A stretch of DNA of 64,000 nucleotides from an uncultured SAR86 cluster bacterium (lineage in GTDB: Bacteria; Pseudomonadota; Gammaproteobacteria; Magnimaribacterales; Magnimaribacteraceae): positions 124,001-188,000 of the forward strand of contig CACBBD010000001.1 in NCBI GenBank assembly GCA_902537425.1, written 5' to 3'. The notes below the pieces were generated by a model. That model saw only the letters and a list, made by a program, of their open reading frames with translations. It was not told the DNA's origin and made no database searches. Both the position numbers and the translations under genes were made by a program. Positions within the stretch are counted from its first letter, which is position 1; each line of letters begins with the position of its first letter. This document shows, in pieces, positions 27,508 to 36,555 of the stretch.

Positions 27508-27516
27508 GAGAGACAG

Positions 27517-27936
27517 ATGCTAAAAGAAAAGGAAATAAAAGTCGGCGATACTCATACTGCTATATTGGTAGAGGACTTAAAAAGAACCCAAATAGTTCAA
27601 TATGCAGGAGCTTCAGGAGATTATAACCCTCTGCATACCGATGAAATATTTACCACGCAGGTAGCAGGATATCCCAGTGTTTTTGCACATGGCATGTTAT
27701 CCATGGGGCTTACTGGGACAATGCTCACAAACTATGTTGGAGATGGCGCGTTAAAGAAATATGGAGTTAGATTCACAAATCAAGTTTGGCCCGGTGATAC
27801 ACTTACTGGAAAAGCCACAATTATTGAAATCCGTGAAGAAGAAGGAACTAAAGTAGTTGATCTCATGATTGAAACAACTAATCAGAATGATGTTGCTGTA
27901 ATTACTGGCAATGCTACTGCAATCATAGAAACTTAA
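27517..27936 (+). CDS. MaoC-type (R)-specific enoyl-CoA hydratase subunit
   Basis: A 139-aa hot-dog fold protein with the hydratase-2 motif YAGASGDYNPLHTDE, carrying the catalytic Asp and His, followed by FAHGMLSMGLTG and RFTNQVWPGDTLTG. It would be the catalytic half of a two-subunit enoyl-CoA hydratase with the preceding gene. A GGAGAGA ribosome site lies just upstream. Together with the APH-fold kinase it suggests a route that rearranges or hydrates CoA-linked acids. The substrate is unknown. Confidence 0.85.
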   Translation: MLKEKEIKVGDTHTAILVEDLKRTQIVQYAGASGDYNPLHTDEIFTTQVAGYPSVFAHGMLSMGLTGTMLTNYVGDGALKKYGVRFTNQVWPGDTLTGKATIIEIREEEGTKVVDLMIETTNQNDVAVITGNATAIIET

Positions 27937-27965
27937 GAATCAAATTTAATAAATAAGGAAAGACT

Positions 27966-29543
27966 TTGTCAGAAGATAAAAGTTCTGAGGTAGGAGGTTA
28001 TCACGCAAAAATTGCATTGAGTCTTCTAGTGTTGGTTTATATTTTTAATTTCATTGATAGACAAATTCTCTCGATATTAGCTGAGGATATAAAAGCTGAC
28101 CTAGGGATCTCTAACAGTGATATAGGTTTTCTATTCGGAACAGCATTTGGTGTTTTTTACTCAGTTGTAGGTATCCCGATGGGAAAATTGGCTGATTCTT
28201 GGAACAGAAAAAATTTAATCAGTATTGGTTTAGCTTTTTGGAGCTTCATGACATTCCTTTCAGGAACAGCAAAATCTTTTCTAAGTTTATCAATCTACAG
28301 ATTCGGCGTAGGCATCGGTGAGTCAAGTGCATCTCCTTCGGCATACTCATTACTTTCAGATTATTTCTCTCCAAAAGTTAGAGCCACGGTTTTATCAATC
28401 TATTCCAGCGGATTGTATATTGGAGCAGGGATTGGTCTGTTCCTTGGAGGAGCAATTCTTGATACATGGAATTCTGCATACCCTGATCACAATTTAGCCC
28501 CTTTTGGATTAAAAGGATGGCAAGCAGCTTTTATGGGAGTGGGACTTCCTGGTATTTTATTATCGATAATTACTTTTTTCTTTATAAAAGAGCCAGTAAG
28601 AGGAATGAGTGAAGGAATTGCCACTGAGACAAGTAAAGAACCTTTTAAAGATACATTCAAAGAATTTATTGGGTTAACACCTATTTCTCTTATTGGTGAA
28701 AAAGAATCTTTAAAGTCAATAGCCATAAATGCACTTCTTGCTTTTGTTATCTTTGGTTCATGCTATGTTTTATACGAGCTTACTGATGACTTTCTTCAAT
28801 GGACCGCATGGGGAATTGGAGCCTACTTAGTCTCTACATGGATACAAAGCTTAAGTAAAAGAGATGTCGTAGCTTTTAAATTGATGTTTAAAAGTAAGGC
28901 GGCCTTATATTCTTTCATGGCATTCCCTTGTATACCTTTTGTGGGATACGCCTACTCCGCTTTCACTCCTTCTTTTTACATAAATAATCATGGAATGTCT
29001 GCATTAGAAATAGGAACACTAATTGGCCTTATCACAGCAATTGGCTCTTTTATTGGTGTCATAGGAGGAGGTTATTTTGGAGATAAGCTTCGAGAGAGAT
29101 ATGTAGGAGGAAGACTATATGTAATTTTTGTAGGCGGTGTGTTAATTACTCTTGTAGGCTGTTTTGGCATGATTTATGCTGAATCTAAGAATATTTCTTT
29201 AATATTCAATTTCATATATCACATTGGTAGCTCTGTCTATGTAGGTTGTGCTGCAACGACCGTTACAAATTTAGTATTACCAAGAATGCGGGCCATGGCT
29301 GGAGCTTTTTTTATTCTCACTTTAAGTATGGTAGGCCTTGCCCTAGGACCTTATACTCTGGGAAGAATTAGTGATATGTTTGAAACTCAGGGTTATACAG
29401 CAGGTGATGCAATGCAAACGTCTATGGCTCTTATACTAATCATACTTATCATCCCAAGCATTTTTCTTTTCTTGGCAGCCAAAAACCTTAAAGCGGACGA
29501 AGAATCAGTAGTTCAAAGAGCAAATAAACTAGGGGAAAAATAA
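27966..29543 (+). CDS. MFS transporter (Spinster-like)
   Basis: A 525-aa membrane protein with about 12 predicted segments. The first helix is LSLLVLVYIFNFIDRQILSI, the MFS motif A is GKLADSWNRKN, and helix 4-5 carries RFGVGIGESSASPSAYSLLSDYF as in Spinster-type transporters. Start is TTG at 27966, supported by AAGGAA 5 nt upstream. It closes the kinase/MaoC cassette, so import of the acid those enzymes process is a fair guess, but nothing in the sequence names the solute. Confidence 0.88.
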   Translation: MSEDKSSEVGGYHAKIALSLLVLVYIFNFIDRQILSILAEDIKADLGISNSDIGFLFGTAFGVFYSVVGIPMGKLADSWNRKNLISIGLAFWSFMTFLSGTAKSFLSLSIYRFGVGIGESSASPSAYSLLSDYFSPKVRATVLSIYSSGLYIGAGIGLFLGGAILDTWNSAYPDHNLAPFGLKGWQAAFMGVGLPGILLSIITFFFIKEPVRGMSEGIATETSKEPFKDTFKEFIGLTPISLIGEKESLKSIAINALLAFVIFGSCYVLYELTDDFLQWTAWGIGAYLVSTWIQSLSKRDVVAFKLMFKSKAALYSFMAFPCIPFVGYAYSAFTPSFYINNHGMSALEIGTLIGLITAIGSFIGVIGGGYFGDKLRERYVGGRLYVIFVGGVLITLVGCFGMIYAESKNISLIFNFIYHIGSSVYVGCAATTVTNLVLPRMRAMAGAFFILTLSMVGLALGPYTLGRISDMFETQGYTAGDAMQTSMALILIILIIPSIFLFLAAKNLKADEESVVQRANKLGEK

Positions 29544-29547
29544 ATAA

Positions 29548-29997
29548 TCAAATGATTTGATCTTTTATTTCTCTATAAGAAATCTTTAGTTCTGGATGAA
29601 TAGCATCGCCCGCTAATTCACACAAAGGTTCAAGCACGAAGTTGTATTTCTCAATGTCTTTGCTTGGTATATCCAGTTGGTCTGTTTTTTCTATCAAATT
29701 TCCGTAAAGAATTAGATCTAAATCAATCACTCTACTCGACATACCCTTTTGACTGGGCGTTCTACCCATTTTCTTTTCAATTTCTTTTAAAAACGATCTT
29801 AATCCAAGAGGATCAAAATTTGTCTCAAATGTACAAACCAAGTTCAAAAAATCTTGTCCAGAAAAGCCTTCTGCAGGAGTTTTATAGATGCTTGAATAGG
29901 CTACTTCAAAATGGCTGTCGAGATGAATCTTAACCTTATCAATATTCTTCTCAGGATCTAGGTTTGAACCTATGCTTATGAATACTTTTTCAGTCAA
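29548..29997 (-). CDS. folK: 2-amino-4-hydroxy-6-hydroxymethyldihydropteridine pyrophosphokinase
   Basis: A 149-aa HPPK that transfers pyrophosphate from ATP to 6-hydroxymethyl-dihydropterin for folate synthesis. It shows FISIGSNLDPEKNI, SSIYKTPAEGFSGQDFLN, the EKKMGR loop and SRVIDLDLILYGN. It overlaps folB by 4 nt. It ends 4 nt from the convergent MFS gene, which is the right edge of the inserted cassette. Confidence 0.95.
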   Translation of the reverse strand: MTEKVFISIGSNLDPEKNIDKVKIHLDSHFEVAYSSIYKTPAEGFSGQDFLNLVCTFETNFDPLGLRSFLKEIEKKMGRTPSQKGMSSRVIDLDLILYGNLIEKTDQLDIPSKDIEKYNFVLEPLCELAGDAIHPELKISYREIKDQII

Positions 29998-30341
29998 GGT
30001 CGTTCAATAATTATCCCTACAGACTCTGATCCTCTAAGAGCTCCAGGTTTACTTAAAGTTACTTTGACCTTTCCAACAGGAAATTCTTTAAGAATTATCT
30101 TTGCTATATTCTCGGCAAGTGACTCAACAAGTTTAAATTTTGACTTTTGTACGAAAGCCGTGACTCTCTTCCCCACTTTTTTATAATTCAGTGCATCTTC
30201 TATAGAATCTGACTTAGCAGCTAACTTATTATCAAATTCCATTTCTATATCTACGGATATAACTTGTTTTACCTCGCGTTCCCACTGAAAAATACCAATG
30301 ATTCCTTCGACTTCCAAACCTTTAATGAAGACTTTATCCAT
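29994..30341 (-). CDS. folB: Dihydroneopterin aldolase
   Basis: A 115-aa tunnelling-fold enzyme cleaving dihydroneopterin to hydroxymethyl-dihydropterin and glycolaldehyde. Seen are VFIKGLEVEGIIGIFQWERE (catalytic Glu), ALNYKKVGKRV and LVESLAENIAKIIL with KPGALRGSESVGIII. It sits between tsaD (8-nt overlap) and folK. The plsY gene found between tsaD and folB in many relatives is missing. Confidence 0.94.
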   Translation of the reverse strand: MDKVFIKGLEVEGIIGIFQWEREVKQVISVDIEMEFDNKLAAKSDSIEDALNYKKVGKRVTAFVQKSKFKLVESLAENIAKIILKEFPVGKVKVTLSKPGALRGSESVGIIIERP

Positions 30342-31344
30342 TTGCTATCTCTGATAGAGGCCATCTGGGCTTAATATCCAGATCAAGATTCTCTTTTGCG
30401 TTTTTAATGTAAAAGCTGCCAGCATAAGCAATCATAGCTCCATTATCTGTACATCTATTAATGGGCGGAAAAAAGATTTTTTTATCTTCCAAACCTTCTA
30501 TTAACTTACTGCGAATATATTTATTAGATGCAACGCCTCCGCCTATTACTAATTCCTCAAGGTTAGTTGCCTCCATTGCTTCCTTTGTTTTTATTAGGAG
30601 TGTATCTGCAACGGCAGCTTGAAAAGAAGCTGCCAAATCTGCTTTTTTGTAATCATCTATTTGTTTTATTTTTTTAAATTCATAATAAACCGCCGTTTTT
30701 AAGCCGCTGAAACTAAAATCAAAGTTTTTCTTATTTGTCATTGGTCTGGGGAAATTAAATGATTCAGGATTTCCTTCTTTTGCTAGAGACTCTATCAAGG
30801 GTCCACCTGGATATCCTAGGTTTAGAATCTTAGCCACCTTATCGAAAGCTTCTCCAACTGCATCATCTAAAGTTTGCCCTAAAATCTCATAATCTCCCAG
30901 AGCCTTAGCATTGATCAACAAACAATGACCACCAGAAATTAAGAGTGTTAAGAAAGGAAAAGATGGAGCGGGATTTTCTAATAAATTAATTAATAGATGC
31001 GCCTCCATATGATGTATAGCGATACAGGGTATCTTTAAAGACATTGAAATCGCTTTAGCTGTAGAAGTTCCTATCAATAGAGGTCCTCTCAAGCCAGGTC
31101 CAGCGGTGTAAGCAATTGCATCTATAGCCTTAAGATCTTGGCCAGATTTTTCAATAGCAAGATCAATAAGAGGGATTAATTTCTTAAGGTGATCTCTTGA
31201 AGCCAATTCGGGAACAACACCACCATATTCGGCATGCTTAGAAGCCTGACTGTATAGTTGCTCAGAAATGATAATATTCGTATCCATATCGAATATGGCG
31301 ACACCAGTTTCATCGCAAGAGGTTTCTATTCCAAGTATTTTCAT
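30334..31344 (-). CDS. tsaD: tRNA N6-adenosine threonylcarbamoyltransferase
   Basis: A 336-aa ASKHA-fold enzyme that forms t6A37 in ANN-decoding tRNAs together with TsaB, TsaE and TsaC. It has KILGIETSCDETGVAI, the metal site AIHHMEAHL, TLLISGGHCLL, GYPGGPLIE, FSFSGLKTAV and IGGGVASNKYIR. I use ATG 31344: the protein then starts at the conserved first strand with the usual length, while the longer frame from 31398 adds 18 unrelated residues. It is divergent from rpsU. Confidence 0.97.
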   Translation of the reverse strand: MKILGIETSCDETGVAIFDMDTNIIISEQLYSQASKHAEYGGVVPELASRDHLKKLIPLIDLAIEKSGQDLKAIDAIAYTAGPGLRGPLLIGTSTAKAISMSLKIPCIAIHHMEAHLLINLLENPAPSFPFLTLLISGGHCLLINAKALGDYEILGQTLDDAVGEAFDKVAKILNLGYPGGPLIESLAKEGNPESFNFPRPMTNKKNFDFSFSGLKTAVYYEFKKIKQIDDYKKADLAASFQAAVADTLLIKTKEAMEATNLEELVIGGGVASNKYIRSKLIEGLEDKKIFFPPINRCTDNGAMIAYAGSFYIKNAKENLDLDIKPRWPLSEIANG

Positions 31345-31391
31345 TAGCTTAAAGATAGTCATTTTCGTTGAAAATAAAAAAAAAGAAACAC

Positions 31392-31420
31392 TTTCCAAAT
31401 TAAAAATGGTTCTATAGAAT
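31392..31420 (+). promoter_or_regulatory. Possible promoter for rpsU-yqeY
   Basis: TTTCCA (31392-31397) and TAGAAT (31415-31420) are 17 nt apart in the short tsaD-rpsU divergent gap, giving a start site near 31427 and a leader of under 20 nt. The -35 is weak. Confidence 0.3.
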
Positions 31421-31443
31421 TGCGGCCTCTTGAGAGATTATTT

Positions 31444-31659
31444 ATGCCATCAATAAAAATAAGACCAAATGAATCTTTTGACGTAGGGCTCAGGAAGTTC
31501 AAGAGAGCTTGTGAAAAAGCAGGTATCATCCCAGAAGTTAGGAAAAGAGAATTCTATGAAAAGCCGACTTCTGTTTTAAAGAGGAAGAAAGCTGCCGCTG
31601 TTAAAAGAGAACAAAAAAATCAAAGAAAAAATAGATTAGGAAGACCTCCTAGATTTTAA
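31444..31659 (+). CDS. rpsU: 30S ribosomal protein S21
   Basis: A 71-aa basic protein of the 30S subunit, involved in mRNA base-pairing at initiation. It reads [20 protein letters not shown] and [15 protein letters not shown], then a Lys/Arg-rich tail. ATG 31444 gives the exact 71 aa of E. coli S21. The frame from 31420 adds eight residues not found in the family. In E. coli it heads rpsU-dnaG-rpoD. Here it is followed by yqeY and then a convergent gene, with dnaG-rpoD 26 kb away. Confidence 0.97.
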   Translation: MPSIKIRPNESFDVGLRKFKRACEKAGIIPEVRKREFYEKPTSVLKRKKAAAVKREQKNQRKNRLGRPPRF

Positions 31660-31670
31660 TCAATAGCCTT

Positions 31671-32123
31671 ATGGCAGATTCAATAAGACATCTCATAGAA
31701 GAGGCAGTCAAATCTTCAATGAGAGAAAGAAACAAAGAGAGAACATCTACGTTAAGGATGGCCCTGTCTGAGTTAAAAAAAGAGGAAATAGATAACAAAA
31801 TTGAATTATCTTATGAAGATTCAATTAAGATTCTTCAAAGAATGATAAAGCAAAGAAAGGAATCAATGTCTCAATTTTTAAATGCTCAAAGAAATGATCT
31901 TGCGGAAAAAGAAGAGTCGGAAATCGTCATATTGCAAGACTTTCTCCCAGAGCAAATGAGCGAGGAAGACATCAATAAACTAGTCATAGAGGCGATTAAT
32001 GAAACTGATGCCAAAGAACTTAAAGACATAGGAAAAGTGATGGGTTTTTTAAAAACCAAAATTCAAGGAAATGCTGATATGGGAATTGTCAGCAAACTAG
32101 TTAAAGAGAATCTTCAAGGCTAG
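31671..32123 (+). CDS. GatB/YqeY domain protein
   Basis: A 150-aa helical protein of the YqeY family, resembling the tail domain of the GatB amidotransferase subunit. It shows RTSTLRMALSELKKEEID, IKILQRMIKQRKES and ILQDFLPEQMSEEDI, ending in KGNADMGIVSKLVKE-like helices. The precise role is unsettled. Linkage to rpsU is widespread in proteobacteria. Its stop TAG overlaps the convergent ribE stop in the palindrome CTAG. Confidence 0.92.
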   Translation: MADSIRHLIEEAVKSSMRERNKERTSTLRMALSELKKEEIDNKIELSYEDSIKILQRMIKQRKESMSQFLNAQRNDLAEKEESEIVILQDFLPEQMSEEDINKLVIEAINETDAKELKDIGKVMGFLKTKIQGNADMGIVSKLVKENLQG

Positions 32124-32722
32124 TTTTCTTCCAATCTTGCCTCAGCAGCTTTTATAGCAGCATAAGTCGTCTGATCTACCTCAATATTTAATGAATCACC
32201 ATCTTTAATATCAGAAAGATTGGTTGCATTTAATGTCTCTGGAATTAAATAAACCGAGAAAGTGTCTTCTGTTTTATTCGCAACAGTTAGGCTAGCGCCA
32301 TTTAAAGCAATATAACCCTTATGAAAAATGTAATTTATCCACTCCTTTGGACACTGTACTCTGAGCTCAATTTCATCATCCGAACTAATTAGCTTTGATG
32401 GCGCTCTACATGAGATATGCCCAGATAAAATATGACCTCCCACTTCATCGCCAAACTTTAGAGACCTTTCAAGATTAACTTTTGAGTCAACAGATAGAAA
32501 TTCTATGTTTGTAACCCTTAAAGTTTCAGGTATTACATCAAAAGAAACGATATCTTTTTCAAATTCGATTACTGTTAAACAAACACCATTGACAGAAATG
32601 CTAGCTCCCTTCTCCAGTTTATTAAGAAAAGTTTCCGAAACTTTAACTTCAAGCCTTACGCCTGATTCAGTTTCTTCTTTGTTAGAAATAATACCGATTT
32701 CTTGAACAATTCCTGTAAACAT
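32120..32722 (-). CDS. ribE: Riboflavin synthase, alpha chain
   Basis: A 200-aa enzyme that dismutates two molecules of dimethylribityllumazine into riboflavin. Two tandem lumazine-binding domains are visible, starting MFTGIVQEIGII and GHILSGHISCRAP, each with a VNGVCLTV or LNGASLTV strand. No FMN riboswitch is seen upstream. The start codon abuts pyrE with no gap. Confidence 0.96.
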   Translation of the reverse strand: MFTGIVQEIGIISNKEETESGVRLEVKVSETFLNKLEKGASISVNGVCLTVIEFEKDIVSFDVIPETLRVTNIEFLSVDSKVNLERSLKFGDEVGGHILSGHISCRAPSKLISSDDEIELRVQCPKEWINYIFHKGYIALNGASLTVANKTEDTFSVYLIPETLNATNLSDIKDGDSLNIEVDQTTYAAIKAAEARLEEN

Positions 32723-33352
32723 TTAAGTTCCTAAAAGATAGTTTTTTATAATTTCTGCTTCATCTTGACGTTCACAGTCCTCTAAAAATTCTATAAGTTG
32801 TGAAATTTTAGCTATAGAAGTCACAGAGATATTAAAATCTTGAAATATTTTATCTCTTGCCAATAAATCATCTAGGATTTCTTCTCTATCTAATGCAACT
32901 AAACAACCTATTGCACTACCGCCTTCTTGAGAAATTATTTCTAGTGACTCTTTAAGAGCAGTACCTGCGGTTAGCACATCATCAACCACTAAAACTTTCT
33001 TATCCTTTAACTCCCCTACTATACTGCCGCCTTCTCCGTGATCTTTCGCTTCTTTTCTGTTGAAAGCAAAGGGAATTGATTTAGAAATCTTAGTACTTAA
33101 AGACGCTGATATGGCTGCAGCCAGAGGTATACCTTTATATGCAGGACCAAAAACTACGTCGAACTCTAATTTGTTAGAAATGATTTCTTCAGTAAATAGA
33201 TTTGACAAGTCTGCTAAATAGCCTTGATTGAAAAAAGATCCAACATTAAAGAAATATGGACTTTTTTTTCCAGATTTTAAAATGAAATCACCTAACAGGA
33301 GCGCATCTGACTTTAAAGCCAGTTCAAAGAAAAGAGTTTCATTTTTTAACAT
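32723..33352 (-). CDS. pyrE: Orotate phosphoribosyltransferase
   Basis: A 209-aa type I PRTase forming orotidine 5'-phosphate in pyrimidine synthesis. It has LKSGKKSPYFFNVGSF, FGPAYKGIPLAAAIS, FNRKEAKDHGEGG and the PRPP loop VLVVDDVLTAGTAL. It is divergent from gmk across 58 nt. No pyrE attenuator was found. Confidence 0.96.
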   Translation of the reverse strand: MLKNETLFFELALKSDALLLGDFILKSGKKSPYFFNVGSFFNQGYLADLSNLFTEEIISNKLEFDVVFGPAYKGIPLAAAISASLSTKISKSIPFAFNRKEAKDHGEGGSIVGELKDKKVLVVDDVLTAGTALKESLEIISQEGGSAIGCLVALDREEILDDLLARDKIFQDFNISVTSIAKISQLIEFLEDCERQDEAEIIKNYLLGT

Positions 33353-33410
33353 AATACTAAAAACTTAAATATTTTAAATGTATTTCACCTACAATAAACT
33401 TTTTTTAATC

Positions 33411-34025
33411 ATGGGCAAATTATTTGTTATATCGGCACCGTCTGGAACCGGCAAAACTTCTCTTATACAGGCTGTTCTTGAAGATCCAGTTGCCTCTAAT
33501 ACGTATCGGGGAATTTCTTATACAACTAGGAAGGCAAGACCGAAAGAAAAGGATGGTGTTTCTTATTTTTTCATATCGCAAACGAGTTTCATGGAAAAAG
33601 TAAAAAATAATGATTTTCTCGAATATGCAAAAGTATTTGGTAATTTTTATGGCACTCCTAAAGACTGGGTACTTTCAGTGCTTTCAAAAAAAGAAAATGT
33701 GCTGCTTGAACTTGATATTCAAGGTGCGTTACAAGTCAAAAAAGCTTTTCCTGAAGCAAAGACCGTATTCATCATTCCTCCTTCTTATGAGGATTTGACC
33801 AAAAGACTCCAATCTAGAGATCAAGATTCAAAAACAGAGATAGCTAAAAGACTTAAAGAGGCTAGAAACGAAGTCAATATCGGGAAAGATTTTGATCAGG
33901 TAATAGTAAATAATGATTTTGATGCAGCTTTAGAAGATTTGAAACAATTTATGTTCACATCAGAGGGGATAACTAATGAAAGAAGTGAAATTATCAAAAA
34001 TTCCCTTGATCTATTACTGGATTGA
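33411..34025 (+). CDS. gmk: Guanylate kinase
   Basis: A 204-aa kinase converting GMP to GDP. The P-loop is [12 protein letters not shown] near the N-terminus, with [19 protein letters not shown] binding GMP and [14 protein letters not shown] following. I place the start at ATG 33411, where family proteins begin. The frame from 33378 adds 11 residues with no counterpart. The gene order gmk-rpoZ-spoT-ridA-recG matches Pseudomonas. Confidence 0.96.
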   Translation: MGKLFVISAPSGTGKTSLIQAVLEDPVASNTYRGISYTTRKARPKEKDGVSYFFISQTSFMEKVKNNDFLEYAKVFGNFYGTPKDWVLSVLSKKENVLLELDIQGALQVKKAFPEAKTVFIIPPSYEDLTKRLQSRDQDSKTEIAKRLKEARNEVNIGKDFDQVIVNNDFDAALEDLKQFMFTSEGITNERSEIIKNSLDLLLD

Positions 34026-34073
34026 AGCTTAAGTTTGCATTAGAATGCGCTTCCGCAATTAAACATTAAGAAT

Positions 34074-34346
34074 ATGGCTAGAATTACAGTAGAAGAAGCT
34101 TTAGAAAAAGTCAGTACAAGATACGAGTTAATTATACTTGCTGCTAAAAGAGCCAGACAGCTGGCTACTGGTGGAAGGCGCCCCACTCTTGAGTGGGAAG
34201 ACGATAAACCTACAGTAATGGCATTAAGAGAGATTGAAGCTGGAACCGTTACAACTGATAATATTAATGAGTTAAAAGTTGATATTGCTGATTTAGAACA
34301 AGAGTTCTCTGATGAGCTCTCAGCTGAAGATCTACCTCAATCTTAA
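34074..34346 (+). CDS. rpoZ: RNA polymerase omega subunit
   Basis: A 90-aa subunit that helps beta' fold and forms part of one ppGpp site on RNA polymerase in E. coli. It shows [29 protein letters not shown] and [11 protein letters not shown]. Linkage to gmk and spoT is conserved. The short downstream gap holds no clear terminator. Confidence 0.96.
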   Translation: MARITVEEALEKVSTRYELIILAAKRARQLATGGRRPTLEWEDDKPTVMALREIEAGTVTTDNINELKVDIADLEQEFSDELSAEDLPQS

Positions 34347-34412
34347 AAAACCTAAAAATATTCGCATTAAGCTCTAAAAACAGGGATACTTGATCTCTGT
34401 ATCAATATTATT

Positions 34413-36554
34413 ATGGAATCAATTGGAGCCCTATCAAAGAAACTGTCAGACTATTTAGATCCAAAAAAGGTTAGACAAGTTAATAAAGCGTATAACTTTG
34501 CTTGTGAAGCTCATTCCGGTCAGTTTAGATCCAGCGGAGACCCATACGTTACACATCCAATAGCTGTTGCCTCAATCTTGAGCTCTTTCAGGATGGACGA
34601 AGACAGTCTATCAGCTGCTATGCTTCATGATGTCATTGAAGATACAGGTATTCCAAAAGCCATTATAGAAAAAAAATTTAATAGGGATGTTGCCAACCTT
34701 GTAGATGGAGTCAGCAAACTAGATAAGCTTTCAATATCTAATCGGACTGAGGCTGAAGCAGAAAATCTCCAAAAAATGGTTTTAGCTATGTCTAAAGACA
34801 TTAGGGTAATCGTCGTAAAACTTGCAGACAGGCTTCACAATATGAGAACTTTGATGTATCTCAACAGAGAGAAGCAAATAAAGATAGCAAAAGAAACACT
34901 AGAAATTTATGCCCCAATTGCCCATAGGATTGGCATGAATAATTTATACCGTGAACTTGAAGACTTGGCATTCAAGGTTATTTATCCAAAGCGTTATGAA
35001 AGGCTCACCTCCGCCGTTAAAAAGAATAGAGGTGGTCAAAAAAGAATACTAAATAAAATACAAAAAGAACTCAGTAAGAGACTTCTAGATCAAGGTATCC
35101 CTGCTTTAGTTGAAGGGAGAGAAAAGCACACCTATAGTATTTATAGGAAAATGAAAAAAAGGCACAGATCCTTTGAAGAGATTATGGATGTATATGCCAT
35201 AAAAATTATTGTAGATACTCCAGAAAACTGTTATCGCACTATTGGCCATATTCATAATTTATACAAACCTGTGGAAGGTCGTTTTAAAGACTACATAGCT
35301 ATTCCCAAATCGAATGGATATCAGTCCCTTCATACGGGAGTAGTCGGATTGAAAGGATTTCCCGTGGAAGTTCAAATAAAAACACAAGAAATGAACGACA
35401 TGGCAGAAAATGGGATAGCTTCTCACTGGCTATATAAATCAGGTGATAAGTCAGATTTTAATCCTCAGATAAGGGCAAGGAGATGGGTAGCTGGTCTTCT
35501 AGAGATGAGAGAAAATTATGATTCTACCGAAGAGTTCATTGATTCAATAAAAACTGATATTTTTCCTGATGAAATATATGTGTTTACTCCACAAGGTAAA
35601 ATTATTGAAATGTCTAGCGGCTCGACTGCTATAGATTTCGCATACGCAGTCCATACAGACATTGGCCATCATTGTAGAGCATGCAGAATAAATAAAAGAC
35701 TCGCCCCTCTTAGTGTACCTCTGGAAAGTGGTCAAACAATTGAAATCCTTACCGAGAAGGTTCCTCAAACTTCACCAGCTTGGTTGAATTTTGCAGTAAC
35801 CCCAAGAGCAAGAAATGGTATTCGTCACTATCTAAGTAACTTAAAGACCTCCGAAGCAAGAAAATTTGGAAAGAAGCTACTTGATCAATCATTGACTAAT
35901 ATGGGAATAAAGTTAAGAGAAATAGAAAAGAATGACCTTCGTAAAGTATTAAAAAATATTGGAGTAAGAAGTCTCAATAAACTACTAGAGGAAATAGGAT
36001 TAGGTCAAAGAGTAGGTAATATTGTGGCTCAACAAATAACAGGGTTTTTAAAAGATGATGACATTGAGCACAAGGAAGTTGTGCCTCTTGAGATTACCGG
36101 ATCGGAGGGGCTGATTGTAAATTATGCGATCTGTTGTAAACCTATCCCTGGAGATTCTGTTATTGGTCATTTCACTGCTGAAAGAGGTCTCGTCATACAC
36201 CAAGAAAGATGTAAAAACATCCTATCTGTCAGAGAAGATCCTCAACAGTGCTTCCCTGTAAATTGGGGTAAACCCTCCGGAAGGTCCTTCCTAGTTCAAA
36301 TAAAGGTAATTGCTAGAGATGAGCCAGGCCTTCTTGCAAATTTAGCTGCTGTAATTACTGGCCTCGAGACTAACATAGCTTCTATTCAAACAATGGATAC
36401 AAACACTGAGTTACATGAATTTATTCTCGACCTTGAAGTGTCAGATAGAACACATCTCTCCAAGATATTAAGAAAAATAAGAATAGTAAACAATGTCGTT
36501 TCTGTGAGCAGAATACATGATTGGGAGATGAGGCAAGCAGCAGCATTACACTAA
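34413..36554 (+). CDS. spoT: Bifunctional (p)ppGpp synthetase/hydrolase
   Basis: A 713-aa stringent-response enzyme that makes and degrades (p)ppGpp. Domains in order: HD hydrolase (~45-150, with AMLHDVIEDTGI), synthetase (~235-350, with DYIAIPKSNGYQSLHT), TGS (~385-450, IYVFTPQGKIIEMSSGSTAIDFAY), helical/CC region with NYAICCKPIPGD, and a C-terminal ACT (~635-705). The HD motifs appear intact, so hydrolase activity is expected. It is the SpoT rather than RelA type by position. Confidence 0.97.
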   Translation: MESIGALSKKLSDYLDPKKVRQVNKAYNFACEAHSGQFRSSGDPYVTHPIAVASILSSFRMDEDSLSAAMLHDVIEDTGIPKAIIEKKFNRDVANLVDGVSKLDKLSISNRTEAEAENLQKMVLAMSKDIRVIVVKLADRLHNMRTLMYLNREKQIKIAKETLEIYAPIAHRIGMNNLYRELEDLAFKVIYPKRYERLTSAVKKNRGGQKRILNKIQKELSKRLLDQGIPALVEGREKHTYSIYRKMKKRHRSFEEIMDVYAIKIIVDTPENCYRTIGHIHNLYKPVEGRFKDYIAIPKSNGYQSLHTGVVGLKGFPVEVQIKTQEMNDMAENGIASHWLYKSGDKSDFNPQIRARRWVAGLLEMRENYDSTEEFIDSIKTDIFPDEIYVFTPQGKIIEMSSGSTAIDFAYAVHTDIGHHCRACRINKRLAPLSVPLESGQTIEILTEKVPQTSPAWLNFAVTPRARNGIRHYLSNLKTSEARKFGKKLLDQSLTNMGIKLREIEKNDLRKVLKNIGVRSLNKLLEEIGLGQRVGNIVAQQITGFLKDDDIEHKEVVPLEITGSEGLIVNYAICCKPIPGDSVIGHFTAERGLVIHQERCKNILSVREDPQQCFPVNWGKPSGRSFLVQIKVIARDEPGLLANLAAVITGLETNIASIQTMDTNTELHEFILDLEVSDRTHLSKILRKIRIVNNVVSVSRIHDWEMRQAAALH

Positions 36555-36555
36555 T

